64,000 nt of DNA from Allorhodopirellula heiligendammensis (GCF_007860105.1 NZ_SJPU01000002.1:633256-697255); one strand, 5' to 3'; positions 27,590 through 36,533 are shown, counted from the first letter of the stretch. The notes: generated by a model not told the origin, from the sequence alone. Numbers and translations are program-made.

Positions 27590-28584
27590 AAACCGGAAAA
27601 TGCCGGTGCGGCAATCGCATCTTTTTTAACAGTCACACCTGCGTTGCCTGCGAGGCGATGCTGGGACGGTGTTCCGAATGTCAGGATCTGGCTAGTTTCA
27701 CACTGAATCACAAAGAGTATCGCTGCGACAATTGCGGTGTCACCGTCCAACCCTGCCAGAACCGCGACCACGGTATCTGCAATTCCGTTGTCAAAGGCGA
27801 ACGTATTTGTTCTTGGTGTCAGTTCACGACGAGCATTCCTGATCTCAGCAATCCCGAAAACACACTCCGTTGGTCAAACTTAGAGACCGCCAAACGGCGT
27901 TTATTGCTGCAGTTGAGCGACCTGGGCCTGCCGCCGTTTATTGAGAATCTGCAACAAACGCATCCCTTGAGTTTTCAATTTCTCAACGACACCGTCGACG
28001 CCGATGGCAAGCCGCAGAAGACAATCACAGGCCACTCCGATGGAGTGATCACCATCAATCTGGCAGAAGCCGACAGCGTGCACCGTGAACGCACACGCGT
28101 GAATCTCGGCGAGCCACAGCGAACGCTGATTGGTCACATGCGTCATGAGGTTGGACACTACATTGATTGGGCGTGGGCAATGCAGGTCGATCCGGAGGGC
28201 TATCACCGGCTCTTTGGCGACCCGGATTCAGTGGACTATTCGGAAGCAATGCAACGGCACTACGACAATGGAGCCCCCGCGAATTGGGCTGATGAGCACG
28301 TCAGTGCCTACGCGACGATGCATCCGTGGGAAGATTTCGCCGAAACGGTCAATGCCTATCTCGATATCATGGCAATTGCGACGACTGCGAACGATCAAGG
28401 TCGAGCAGCTTTTGATCTGTCGCCGCGGGCGGATCGCGAACAACTCATCAATGACGTCTTGGACATCGCAATCGAGGTCAATGAATACAACTATGATCTC
28501 GGGTTGCTGCCTCTCCTGCCCGAGCGATTTCCGCAGCCTGTGTTAGAAAAGCTCGCCTATGTTCATTCGCTGCGACGTGATTGA
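27586..28584 (+). CDS. Zinc-ribbon putative zinc metallopeptidase (Peptidase_Mx type)
   Basis: A 332-residue predicted metalloprotease. The first ~80 residues hold 12 cysteines mostly in CxC/CxxC pairs (Cys6, 8, 19, 22, 29, 32, 47, 50, 57, 65, 75, 78), fitting the N-terminal zinc-ribbon of this family. The catalytic domain has HEVGHYIDW at residues 187-195 and a downstream Glu/Asp-rich helix (HPWEDFAETVNAYLDI) that probably provides the third ligand. The start is TTG, within the receiver stop (TTGA overlap). It is cytoplasmic by sequence. Substrate unknown; in this operon a membrane-stress substrate is conceivable but unproven. Confidence 0.83.
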   Translation: MKTGKCRCGNRIFFNSHTCVACEAMLGRCSECQDLASFTLNHKEYRCDNCGVTVQPCQNRDHGICNSVVKGERICSWCQFTTSIPDLSNPENTLRWSNLETAKRRLLLQLSDLGLPPFIENLQQTHPLSFQFLNDTVDADGKPQKTITGHSDGVITINLAEADSVHRERTRVNLGEPQRTLIGHMRHEVGHYIDWAWAMQVDPEGYHRLFGDPDSVDYSEAMQRHYDNGAPANWADEHVSAYATMHPWEDFAETVNAYLDIMAIATTANDQGRAAFDLSPRADREQLINDVLDIAIEVNEYNYDLGLLPLLPERFPQPVLEKLAYVHSLRRD

Positions 28585-28803
28585 GAACTCTTCGCCAGCG
28601 CGGCCCGGTCGTCACGGCGGTGGAAGTGTTGGCGTATCTCTCTCTTAGCTACGGCTTGTCCGCCCAAGTTGGCGACCGGCCTAGCTGTGGGAGCGGCACC
28701 TCAATCGCGGATGGGTCTCCACATCTCCTGAGCAAACTTTTGGCGGATGAGCCAATTGCCATCCAGAATCCTGTAGGATATCCGTCCCAAGGAGATCTTA
28801 CGC

Positions 28804-30069
28804 ATGCACCGATTGACTTCCACGTCTGTTTTTATTTGGTTTCTAGGTCTGAATTCGCTGTCAGTATTGGCGGTCGAGCCCGAGTCCAACCGGCAGGTCG
28901 TCATTGGGACTCCCGGACTTGTGGCATTCTGGGACTTCGTAAAACGCGAGCCCGAAGGGGATCGGCGGTTTACCGCTCACGTTCCCCCCGACGCCACGAC
29001 GGACTACCCGCTGGATGCGGGGAATTACGTGCGTGATTACTGGGGGCAAGGGCGACGGGCCAACTACGCGGATTTTCCATTGTTGAATAGCGGCCCCTTT
29101 GGACAAGCGATTCGGATACGGGACGAGAGCGACCCCAATTTCCGACCGTTTTTATTTGTGCCGCGATCTCGATTGCATGACACGCCGCTGGATATCAAGG
29201 GGCAGGGCGAATCGGTGACCGTGGTGGTATGGGCGGTCCGAGAAAGTGGGAATCATGCATTGGCTGGGATTTGGCATGAAGGCACCGATTTAGAGCAATC
29301 AACAACTGCAAACATTGCGAAGGTGGAGCGAGGACAGCGACAGTTCGCTTTGTTCGCGGGATTGAATAAACCCGGCAGTGCCTGTGGTCATGTCTCGGAG
29401 AATGGGGCCAGTTCGTTTCTGAATAAATACGCACTTCACAAATGCAACTCGCTGCCCCTCTCGCCGACGGTTCCTGCTGTCGCTGACGAGGGCAAATTAG
29501 CAGAGTCGTGGCAGTGTTTCGCAATGACTTTCGATAGTACCAAGCATGAACTCACCGGTTGGCTCAATGGCGTGTCCGGAGAACGATGGCTTGCGTCACC
29601 GAAGTCCAACGGTCTGCTTTCGTCCGCTTACAATGCATATATGCAGGGACACTACCATCGAACTGCTGGGATTCAGGCGGGTGAAGATCCAGACTATCCA
29701 GCGTCCCAGTATTACAACCCGCCGGAACTCGAACCTGCCGAAGTAGAGATCGTTGGCGAACAGGAGGATCAACGCACCGAGCTACGTCGTTATCAGTTCA
29801 CGAAGATTCGCGTGACGCTGGTGAAGCAGCCCGATGGTGAATTCAAGGAGACAGAACGAGACTTGGTGGAGCTTCGTCTCAATCCGTGGTGGTACCCACA
29901 TGGTATCTACTGCCCCAAAGACGACGGGACAGGTGGCCCCTTCACGATCGGACGAGTCATCCACAGTGCTCGTAGCGTTGGCTTTACCGGATGGATTGGC
30001 GGGGTTGCCGTCTTCGATAGAGCTTTGAGTGAAAGCGAGCTAGCGAAACTTGCGGCCTGCAATGGTTGA
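28804..30069 (+). CDS. Secreted LamG/concanavalin-A-like protein
   Basis: A 421-residue exported protein with signal peptide MHRLTSTSVFIWFLGLNSLSVLA. GLVAFWDFVKREPEG opens a LamG-like fold; GQGESVTVVVWAVRESG, SWQCFAMTFDSTKHELTGWLNG and the closing FTGWIGGVAVFDRALSESELAKLA are the typical strands. Such domains bind carbohydrates or ligands, and in planctomycetes often accompany sulfatases or carbohydrate-active enzymes. It has no enzymatic motif. It is convergent with the flavoprotein gene, two bases apart at the 3' ends. Confidence 0.8.
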   Translation: MHRLTSTSVFIWFLGLNSLSVLAVEPESNRQVVIGTPGLVAFWDFVKREPEGDRRFTAHVPPDATTDYPLDAGNYVRDYWGQGRRANYADFPLLNSGPFGQAIRIRDESDPNFRPFLFVPRSRLHDTPLDIKGQGESVTVVVWAVRESGNHALAGIWHEGTDLEQSTTANIAKVERGQRQFALFAGLNKPGSACGHVSENGASSFLNKYALHKCNSLPLSPTVPAVADEGKLAESWQCFAMTFDSTKHELTGWLNGVSGERWLASPKSNGLLSSAYNAYMQGHYHRTAGIQAGEDPDYPASQYYNPPELEPAEVEIVGEQEDQRTELRRYQFTKIRVTLVKQPDGEFKETERDLVELRLNPWWYPHGIYCPKDDGTGGPFTIGRVIHSARSVGFTGWIGGVAVFDRALSESELAKLAACNG

Positions 30070-30071
30070 AA

Positions 30072-31430
30072 CTAGACCATCCGCCGGACGTCTGACGCGA
30101 ACGTTGGAAACGCAAATAATGTCGACTTGATATCTCGCGAGGTGAGCCCATGTTTCATCGCCAAAGCAAATAGGTTGATGGTTTCTTCAGCTGCGGGGCC
30201 TAACAGGTGTGCGCCGAGTATCAAGTCGGAATCCCTGTCGATAATTACCTTATAGCCTGCGCATCTTTGGCCAGTTTTGCGGACACTTCCCCACGTCGAT
30301 GAGTCGTCATGGCGGATTTCCGCGTCATGTGAGCGTTCAGCGTCCAGTTGCGATAGCCCGATGGATGCGATCGCTGGCACAGTGAATGCAACCTGCGGGA
30401 TGACTCCATAATCCGGCTGGTGCGTGGGTGTAGTAGCGAGCAGATTGTTGACGACAGCCCGAGCTTGCTCATTAGCCGTGGGTGTCAGGGGCGGTTGGCT
30501 GGAATCCACGCAGTCGCCAGCAGCATAGACAGCGGGGTTGCTCGTGCTGCGCATGAACGCATCGACTTTAATTCCCATCTCGCTGTAGGTGACTTCCCCT
30601 GCTTCTAAATTGAGCCCATCCAGGTTGGGGATTCGGCCCGCGCCATGGACCACTAAGTCAGTTTCTACCGACTTCATGTGGCCCTCCGATTTGTACTGGA
30701 CCACCATCGTTCCACCACTCGCAGCATCAATTTCTGTGACGGCCGTACTGGTGAAAATGTTGATTCCGTGCTCGGCAGAGTATTCGGTCAATTGATCGAC
30801 CAGGTCCGGATCAAACTCGGGCAGCACCTGATCGGTACGCTGCAACACTGTCACGGACGCCCCGTGTCGTGCGACGACGCATGCGAACTCCATGGAGATG
30901 TAGCCACCACCAATAAAAACGACGCGTTTGGGGATCTCGGTCAGTTCAAAGAATTCATCGCTGCGGATTGCCCGTTTACCGCCGGGTATATCGAGCGGGC
31001 TTGGTCTCGCGCCGACGCCGACAAAAATTCGATCGGCGTCGAGTGATTGTCCATCCACTTCGATCGAATTCCGGCCGGTAAACGAGGCACGTCCATGAAA
31101 TGTATCAATTCCTTGTTTGCGATAGGATGCCTCCGTTGAATCTGCGACCGGCTGAGTGAATTCGCGTTGAAAGGCCACCAACTCCTTCCAGTCGATCCGT
31201 GCATCATCGCATTTGACGAGCTTGCCCTCCGCTCCTCGGATTCGATCAATCAGGTTTGCTGCGTTTGAATAGACCTTCTTGGGGTTGCAACCACGCAGTG
31301 CACATGTACCGCCGAACTCTCTCGCTTCGATGATTGCAACCCGCTTGCCTTCCTGGCGACACTTTTTCGCGACAGTCGACGCGGAAGGGCCTGTACCGAT
31401 CACAATCAAATCAAAATGTGGATTACCCAT
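30072..31430 (-). CDS. FAD-dependent pyridine nucleotide-disulfide oxidoreductase
   Basis: A 452-residue flavoprotein of the glutathione reductase/dihydrolipoyl dehydrogenase class. FAD-binding GTGPSAS is at residues 12-18, with the redox-active pair Cys43/Cys48 in GGTCALRGCNPKKV. The NAD(P) site is VVFIGGGYISMEFA; PAVYAAGDC is the second FAD block. The C-terminal interface carries FAFPTFASD instead of the HPT-x-x-E that supplies the catalytic base in classic enzymes, so it belongs to a subgroup with a changed mechanism or substrate. The true substrate is not known. Confidence 0.9.
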   Translation of the reverse strand: MGNPHFDLIVIGTGPSASTVAKKCRQEGKRVAIIEAREFGGTCALRGCNPKKVYSNAANLIDRIRGAEGKLVKCDDARIDWKELVAFQREFTQPVADSTEASYRKQGIDTFHGRASFTGRNSIEVDGQSLDADRIFVGVGARPSPLDIPGGKRAIRSDEFFELTEIPKRVVFIGGGYISMEFACVVARHGASVTVLQRTDQVLPEFDPDLVDQLTEYSAEHGINIFTSTAVTEIDAASGGTMVVQYKSEGHMKSVETDLVVHGAGRIPNLDGLNLEAGEVTYSEMGIKVDAFMRSTSNPAVYAAGDCVDSSQPPLTPTANEQARAVVNNLLATTPTHQPDYGVIPQVAFTVPAIASIGLSQLDAERSHDAEIRHDDSSTWGSVRKTGQRCAGYKVIIDRDSDLILGAHLLGPAAEETINLFALAMKHGLTSRDIKSTLFAFPTFASDVRRMV

Positions 31431-31461
31431 GACAGAGTTTCTTTCCGCGGGAGAATTGGGT

Positions 31462-31980
31462 TTAGCGTTTGTCCAGCTCTTTCAGGTCGTCGCTGTCAAA
31501 GCGGCCACCACTCATCATGGCGATTCGATTTGCCGCAAGTTGACGGACCATCATCTCTTGCGTCATAGACATTACTGCGTTCTCGTCTTTCAGCATCTTG
31601 GATTTCGCAGCTGATATTTTGTCAACCAGCATCTTCATCGCCGGTTCGTCTTCGGAGTCCGCACTTAAGCCGTCGCGCACCATCGCCAGGTATTCTTTGT
31701 CCTTAACCATCTCCTGCATGAGAATCTCGCGCGCGATCCGCTCAGCGATTTGATCATCGCTCATCAACTGCTCTTTAGCCTTCGTTAACATCGCTTGCGA
31801 CGTCATCATCTGCCGCATCGCCAGTTGGTCTAGCCGCACCTGCTCGGCAGTCGTCTCAGCGGGTGCAGGAGCGGCGTTCACTGTACTGCTTGACTCAACT
31901 CCGTCCTGGGAGATTGCGATGCTCGCAAGCAGGCAGCTTGCACTCACCACAACCCAACCATATTTCTTCAACCTCAACAT
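31462..31980 (-). CDS. Met-rich secreted hypothetical protein
   Basis: A 172-residue protein of unknown function. The start ATG at 31980 is supported by GGAG a few bases upstream; a longer frame would overlap the kinase-like gene and is rejected. Residues 1-23 form a signal peptide ending ASIAIS. The mature part is helical and rich in Met, Lys and Asp (LAMRQMMTSQAMLTKAKEQL). Met-rich helical exported proteins can bind copper or similar metals; that is speculation. It sits between the flavoprotein and the pseudokinase on the same strand. Confidence 0.6.
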   Translation of the reverse strand: MLRLKKYGWVVVSASCLLASIAISQDGVESSSTVNAAPAPAETTAEQVRLDQLAMRQMMTSQAMLTKAKEQLMSDDQIAERIAREILMQEMVKDKEYLAMVRDGLSADSEDEPAMKMLVDKISAAKSKMLKDENAVMSMTQEMMVRQLAANRIAMMSGGRFDSDDLKELDKR

Positions 31981-32131
31981 GACGATCTCCAGTCTGGGGG
32001 GCGGCTGTCGACGGCGAGCGCGGGTGCACTCACTCGATGCGCAGGTGGCGATCGATCTACTCTGAACGAAATTTGAATGCCCACCTCGCATTATGCTGAC
32101 AACGTGGGAGCAATCTTCGTGCCGTTGGGCG

Positions 32132-33826
32132 TTACCTGGACTTATCACCTGAGGCGGTGCCGCTCGCGGACGTTTCGGCCAAGCGTTGTTGGGCTGTCTG
32201 AACCAGCGGAGACACCGCGGAGTTGGTTGCATAGAGTTCCACGATGGAATACCAAATCTCCTTCGCCGCGATTGTTCGGCCTTTCAAGTACAATTGATCG
32301 GCCTCGTCAAGTTTTGCAGAGATGATCCGGGCCGCCTCGCTTTGGTCCGTGTCCGCCGCGGAGATACGGGCAATTTTGGTGCGCGCTAAATTCACCAATG
32401 GCCGGTACTCTGCGTACTGCTTCGTTTCATTACCAGCGGATTCTTCACCCAGCAACGTGATCAAGCTGCGGTATTTATCGATGGCCGTTGCGTTGTCGCC
32501 AAAAGTTTCGAATCGCATCGCCTCAGCGCATAACCGCTCGGCTTCATTCTTGAGCGGTAAATTGCGATTCAGCTTGACCGTTAACGCGTGCTCGGCCTCG
32601 AGCATCTCCACACGATCAATTTGCTCGGATGCCCACGCGAAGTGCTCTCCATCGGGGTACTGTCGCACGAGTGGCTCAAGATAGCTGATCCGGGCCTGTG
32701 ACATGGACGATCGGGTACCCTCGTCGAGTAATTCTTGAGCTCGCTGACGCATCGTGTCGGGATTCGGTGGCCAGGCAATCCACACCAACATCGCGAGCAG
32801 AAGTCCGAGTACTGGCAGCAGTACCCAGGCTTTGTCATGCCAAGGTGTGGCGTCCATGGAGCGATTCCGCCGCTTTGCGACGGCGTTGCGGCCCAGCAGT
32901 GTGCGAGCCTCCTCCCGGTCGGCTTGATTGGTTACCGCCAGGGGGCTGAAGCCCGAGGAGGCGTGTTCGGCCACGCCACTGCGACTCATTGAACGCCGGC
33001 GGACTTCGGCGAGTTGGAGCTTGACTGCCTCGGCCGAAACGGGCCGCTCAGTAGGATTCTTGGCGAGGAGTTGCATCACCAAACTGTCCATCCAAACCGG
33101 CGTCTCCATTACCGACGAGGCGACCTTGGTGGGCTGTTGATACTGCAGATTCGCAGTGGTTTCCTGGATCGTTGACCCGCTGATCGGTGGCGATCCAGTG
33201 AGCGCCTCGTACAACACTGCGCCGAACATATAAAGGTCACTGCGCGCCGTCACAGCGTCGTGCAGTCCTGGTGATTCCGGTGGCCTCCGCTGCATTTGAT
33301 CGGGCGATGGCGGCCGCTGGAAATGGTACGGCCCATCGCGAAACGGAGCGCTGCCATCCTCAGCACGCACATCGATGAGGACCGGACTCAATCCGGCAAT
33401 CATGATTTTGTCGGGGCCGATGCGGCCGTGGACGATCCCCTGTTTGTGCAGATAACTGATTGCCTCGGCGATCGGTTCGGCAAGTTCAAGTACGCTTTCC
33501 CACGACAGACGTCCCCGCCGGGCGATCTCCTCGGCGAGCGTCGGGCCTTCGATTAACTCGTGCACCAGATACGCGTCACTGGCATCAAACCCGCCACCAT
33601 AGCACTGGCAGATCGCCGGATGACTCAGCTTTTTAAGATGCTCCCACTCGTCTGAAAAATCCGTGCGAGATTCCAAAGTACCCCCGAACGCCACATGGAA
33701 AATGCGTACCGCAACGGCTTTTCGCTGCGACACGTGCACCGCCCGCCATACGCGAGCGTCGCGACTTGTGGGATTTGCGCCCAGTGGCGATTCGATGGCG
33801 AGCGGTCCGAGGCGGCTACGGGACAT
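32132..33826 (-). CDS. Ser/Thr pseudokinase with transmembrane segment and helical C-terminal domain
   Basis: A 564-residue membrane protein with a kinase fold that lacks key catalytic residues. The Gly-rich loop is degenerate (LGANPTSRDARV). The beta-3 Lys is replaced by Arg41 (AVAVRIF). HRD is HGR at 133-135, so the catalytic Asp is gone, and DFG is DVR at 152-154. The C-lobe is preserved: RRPPESPG (APE region) and SDLYMFGAVLYEALTG. A transmembrane helix lies at about 340-360 (LLPVLGLLLAMLVWIA), followed by a TPR-like helical region, so the kinase-like part is cytoplasmic and the helices probably periplasmic. It probably acts by binding, not phosphorylation. Confidence 0.85.
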   Translation of the reverse strand: MSRSRLGPLAIESPLGANPTSRDARVWRAVHVSQRKAVAVRIFHVAFGGTLESRTDFSDEWEHLKKLSHPAICQCYGGGFDASDAYLVHELIEGPTLAEEIARRGRLSWESVLELAEPIAEAISYLHKQGIVHGRIGPDKIMIAGLSPVLIDVRAEDGSAPFRDGPYHFQRPPSPDQMQRRPPESPGLHDAVTARSDLYMFGAVLYEALTGSPPISGSTIQETTANLQYQQPTKVASSVMETPVWMDSLVMQLLAKNPTERPVSAEAVKLQLAEVRRRSMSRSGVAEHASSGFSPLAVTNQADREEARTLLGRNAVAKRRNRSMDATPWHDKAWVLLPVLGLLLAMLVWIAWPPNPDTMRQRAQELLDEGTRSSMSQARISYLEPLVRQYPDGEHFAWASEQIDRVEMLEAEHALTVKLNRNLPLKNEAERLCAEAMRFETFGDNATAIDKYRSLITLLGEESAGNETKQYAEYRPLVNLARTKIARISAADTDQSEAARIISAKLDEADQLYLKGRTIAAKEIWYSIVELYATNSAVSPLVQTAQQRLAETSASGTASGDKSR

Positions 33827-33829
33827 GTG

Positions 33830-33876
33830 GGAGGAGACAGGGAAACAGGGGAACAGGGAGATAGGGAGTTGCGGAG
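33830..33876. repeat. Degenerate purine-rich GGGAxA tract
   Basis: A run of irregular GGGA-containing units (GGAGACAGGGAAACAGGGG, then AACAGGGAGATAGGGAG) ends just upstream of the pseudokinase start. It resembles a decayed version of the octamer array at 18901-18948 read on the other strand. Confidence 0.6.
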
Positions 33877-34082
33877 AAAGACGTCAAGCGCGGTTGGGGA
33901 TTCGGACTGCGTGGAGCTGGGTTATGAAATTTGGCTGAGTGCGGTCCGGCATACGGCCGGGCCGCTGGAGAGTCTTGGCTCAGGCTCCAATGCATCGAGC
34001 GACGCGAAACAATGGGCTTTGGTGCAATGCGAGGTGCTGGCTGCAATCATAACTCGGTGGAGCAGTGAGGGTACTGAATTGG

Positions 34083-34109
34083 TGGCATCCTGTGCTAGCA
34101 AGGATGCCA
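34083..34109. terminator. Perfect 9-bp hairpin downstream of the unknown/permease operon
   Basis: TGGCATCCT (34083-34091) and AGGATGCCA (34101-34109) are perfect complements around a nine-base loop that is itself nearly palindromic. It lies 45 bases after the stop of the unknown gene on the minus strand. There is no T-run, so it may be a processing or stabilising structure rather than an intrinsic terminator. Confidence 0.5.
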
Positions 34110-34153
34110 GTCAGATCACGTGTTGGGACTGCGAGCACTATCGCAGACGCAGG

Positions 34154-35497
34154 TTACTTGGCGAGATAGACGACTGGGTAGGGCATGAACTTCTCGGCAG
34201 GGCGGAGAACGATGGCCTCACCACTGCGTCGCTCTCTGTCGTCCGGTCTCCCGCTCTCATTCTCCCCTTGTGTGATATTTGCGGCCGGCGGCGTGATCGT
34301 GATCCATGTTCGGTCTTTGCTAAGGATCTGGTTTCTCAAGATTCGAGCGAACCCCGGCTCAATGCCGCTTTCACGTGTGCCCATAACTTCGTCACCGATA
34401 TCACGCAGAATGGGTTCGAGTCGTTTCCCGGCCCGGTGGAGTCGCTCTCGGGATGTTGGTGATGACCACACTTCCTTCCAAGCTTCGCGTAATTGCTGGT
34501 TGTCGACAATCGCTTCACGGAGGATCGTGCGAAAGAGTTTGCGAGCTTCGGGATCTTGGGCGATCGTACTGACGACTTGCGATAGCTCCTCACGGAGCTT
34601 TCCGTTGGCGGCTAGATCCTTGACAATGTTTTCAACCGCTTCCGCGATGTCGTCGAGATGCGCCTCAACGACCGGCGTGATCTCATCGTCGACAAATCGT
34701 TCCCATTCGGCAGCGACCAATTCGCGTTCGGGTAGTGGAGATTTGTCATAGACTGCACGCCATCCAAACCGCCATAACGATGCCTTGTCCCAGATCTCCC
34801 GCCCGATGGTCTCCGCGGGCTCGGTGGCATGTTTTCGTACGATGGGCATCACCTCGGCGCGCACCAACGGGACGATCTTGTCGTTGACGAGTTCTTTTCG
34901 ATAGCGAGCGACCAACGCATCAATCTCTAACTTGTGACGATCGACTGATTCGCCCAATGCTCTCTCGATTAACGGCACCGACGTTTGAATCGACTCCACG
35001 ACCAGCGGCAGTACTTCGGCGGTGACGGCTTCTGCGTGAGTTTCGATTGCGGCGGTGAGTTTTTGTTGCAGTCGCTCGCGTTTTTCGGGTGGCATCAACG
35101 TCGCCATGACATCGCCTAAGCGACCACTATTGCGATGAACCTGAAATGTTGCCGTTGATGGGAGAGGGGTCGCATCAAACGTCGTGAGGGTCACGCGATT
35201 GGCCGCGTCTTCGACTTGACGAACGGCGGTGACGTAGCCCACCTCCTGCCATCCCGTTGCTCTGCGTGCGAACGCGACATCACCGACACGGACCACACCG
35301 GACGGATCTTGTAGCTCAACGGACTCTGTTGCCGACCACAGCGATTCCCAAACGAGCGACGCGGGACTTGCAGGTACCGTAGTCGCCGTCCGTGAATCAC
35401 TCGTTCTCCGAGTTCCTGTCAGCATCCAGATCGTCGCGCCAGCGACTAAACAAGTCCAAAATGCCGCTCCTAGCCATCGTTGGTGTCGTTGTGTCAT
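34154..35497 (-). CDS. Membrane-anchored protein of unknown function
   Basis: A 447-residue protein I do not recognise. An N-terminal membrane anchor (LGAAFWTCLVAGATIWMLTG) is followed by a short beta region (VRVGDVAFARRATGW). Long amphipathic helices rich in Glu/Lys/Arg/Val then run from about residue 130 to 390 (VDDEITPVVEAHLDDIAEAV). It overlaps the upstream ABC permease gene by four bases (ATGA), so the two are coupled. Residues ~412-427 (ENESGRPDDRERRSGE) are encoded by a purine-repeat tract like the intergenic octamer arrays, apparently an insertion in the tail. A helical periplasmic partner of the permease is conceivable only from position. Confidence 0.7.
   Translation of the reverse strand: MTQRHQRWLGAAFWTCLVAGATIWMLTGTRRTSDSRTATTVPASPASLVWESLWSATESVELQDPSGVVRVGDVAFARRATGWQEVGYVTAVRQVEDAANRVTLTTFDATPLPSTATFQVHRNSGRLGDVMATLMPPEKRERLQQKLTAAIETHAEAVTAEVLPLVVESIQTSVPLIERALGESVDRHKLEIDALVARYRKELVNDKIVPLVRAEVMPIVRKHATEPAETIGREIWDKASLWRFGWRAVYDKSPLPERELVAAEWERFVDDEITPVVEAHLDDIAEAVENIVKDLAANGKLREELSQVVSTIAQDPEARKLFRTILREAIVDNQQLREAWKEVWSSPTSRERLHRAGKRLEPILRDIGDEVMGTRESGIEPGFARILRNQILSKDRTWITITPPAANITQGENESGRPDDRERRSGEAIVLRPAEKFMPYPVVYLAK
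34228..34266. repeat. Octamer-like tract inside the coding sequence of the unknown protein
   Basis: The plus-strand text CTCTCTGTCGTCCGGTCTCC then CGCTCTCATTCTCCCC lies within the 3' end of the gene at 34154-35497. It resembles the CTCCCGGT/CTCCCACT octamers at 18901. Its translation ESGRPDDRERRSGE mirrors the ESGRPGDRETGR that the intergenic array would encode, so the repeat seems to have entered the reading frame. Confidence 0.55.
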
Positions 35498-36501
35498 GAG
35501 GCCCCTTTGGAAAACCGTGCGCTCCGCAGTCGGTCGACGTAGACGGCACCAATAATAATGACGCCCACCAGAATGTTTTCAACTTGCGTCTCGAGTTCTA
35601 ACGAGGTGCACCCCAATCCAATCACGCCCATGATGAGCACGCCGCACAGCGTCCCCAGAATGCTGCCGCGCCCTCCCAGCAATGACCCACCGCCAATAAC
35701 GACAGCCGCGATTATTTTTAACTCCAAGCCTGCACCTGCCGTCGCGTCTCCCTTTTCCAATCTCGCGATATCCACACATCCTGCCAATCCAAAGAGCGCT
35801 CCCGCGATTACATAGACGAGAATTTTCGTCGATTGAACGCGCACTCCACATAATCTCGCTGTCGCCTCGCTCGACCCAATTGCGAACAAATGCCTGCCGA
35901 ATACGGTTTTATGTAGTCCGACAGCAACAACGGCCGCCAAACACAGCATCAGCCAGACGCCCCAACCAAAATTGGGAAGTGGGTAGAGGTACGGGATCCA
36001 ACGCGGCTCAGGATATTGGGTGACCATCTCGCGCAACCAGTCTGGAATGCTCTCTCGAGGTGGCGTGATTGTACCACCGCGATCGCACAGCATCTTGCCA
36101 ATACCTACGAAGATCGTCATCGACCCCAACGTGATGATGAATGGCACTAGCCGCAGACCAGCGATCAACAAACCATTGAATAAACCGCACGCCGCTCCTG
36201 CCATGACAGCAGCAAAAATGGCCAGGTAGATCGAGTGCCCCCCATCGAGGACCACGGCCGCGACGCAGCCACACATTGCCGCTGCCGTACCGGCGGACAG
36301 ATCGATTCCACCACTGATGATGATCAGCGTCATGCCCAGGGCAGCGATCCCAATCTTGACACTCTGCACGCCCACCAACCGCGCTGACGAAATCGATGCG
36401 AAATTGCCGTCGGTTCCCGATATCCACTCGGCAGCGGCAAACAGAGAGACCACGATGATCAGCGCGAGCATCGGACCGACCAGATTCAAGAATCGCTGCA
36501 T
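35494..36501 (-). CDS. ABC transporter permease, ribose/xylose (RbsC) type
   Basis: A 335-residue inner-membrane permease of the sugar-importing BPD_transp_2 group. About eight to ten hydrophobic spans are visible. Family blocks are AALGMTLIIISGGIDLSAG, VVLDGG, PFIITLGSMTIFVGI and GSILGTLCGVLIMGVIG. No ATPase or periplasmic binding protein is in the window, although these normally accompany such a permease. The only coupled gene is the unknown membrane-anchored protein downstream. The permease is first in the operon. The substrate cannot be assigned. Confidence 0.9.
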   Translation of the reverse strand: MQRFLNLVGPMLALIIVVSLFAAAEWISGTDGNFASISSARLVGVQSVKIGIAALGMTLIIISGGIDLSAGTAAAMCGCVAAVVLDGGHSIYLAIFAAVMAGAACGLFNGLLIAGLRLVPFIITLGSMTIFVGIGKMLCDRGGTITPPRESIPDWLREMVTQYPEPRWIPYLYPLPNFGWGVWLMLCLAAVVAVGLHKTVFGRHLFAIGSSEATARLCGVRVQSTKILVYVIAGALFGLAGCVDIARLEKGDATAGAGLELKIIAAVVIGGGSLLGGRGSILGTLCGVLIMGVIGLGCTSLELETQVENILVGVIIIGAVYVDRLRSARFSKGAS

Positions 36502-36533
36502 AGGAGAGTGGGAAAGTACGAGAGTGAGAGGGT
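36502..36533. repeat. Purine-rich GAGAG tract directly upstream of the permease start
   Basis: GGAGAGTGGGAAAGTACGAG followed by AGTGAGAGGGTGG abuts the ATG of the permease gene. On the minus strand it is a CT-rich leader, placed where a Shine-Dalgarno would be expected, so the gene seems to lack one. It belongs with the other GGGAGA-type tracts in the window. Confidence 0.5.

Larger units (their letters stand above)
33827..34153. other. Intergenic stretch upstream of the pseudokinase
   Basis: About 330 bases with no convincing gene; a long plus-strand frame across it is Ser/Cys/Arg-rich and overlaps real genes. It contains a purine-rich GGGA-type tract at 33830-33876 and a perfect hairpin at 34083-34109. 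It probably carries the pseudokinase promoter and the 3' end of the unknown-permease message. Confidence 0.45.

Noticed and set aside
33695-34462. 255-codon plus-strand frame
   Set aside because: It runs antisense across the pseudokinase start and the unknown gene's end, with Cys/Ser-rich noise composition.
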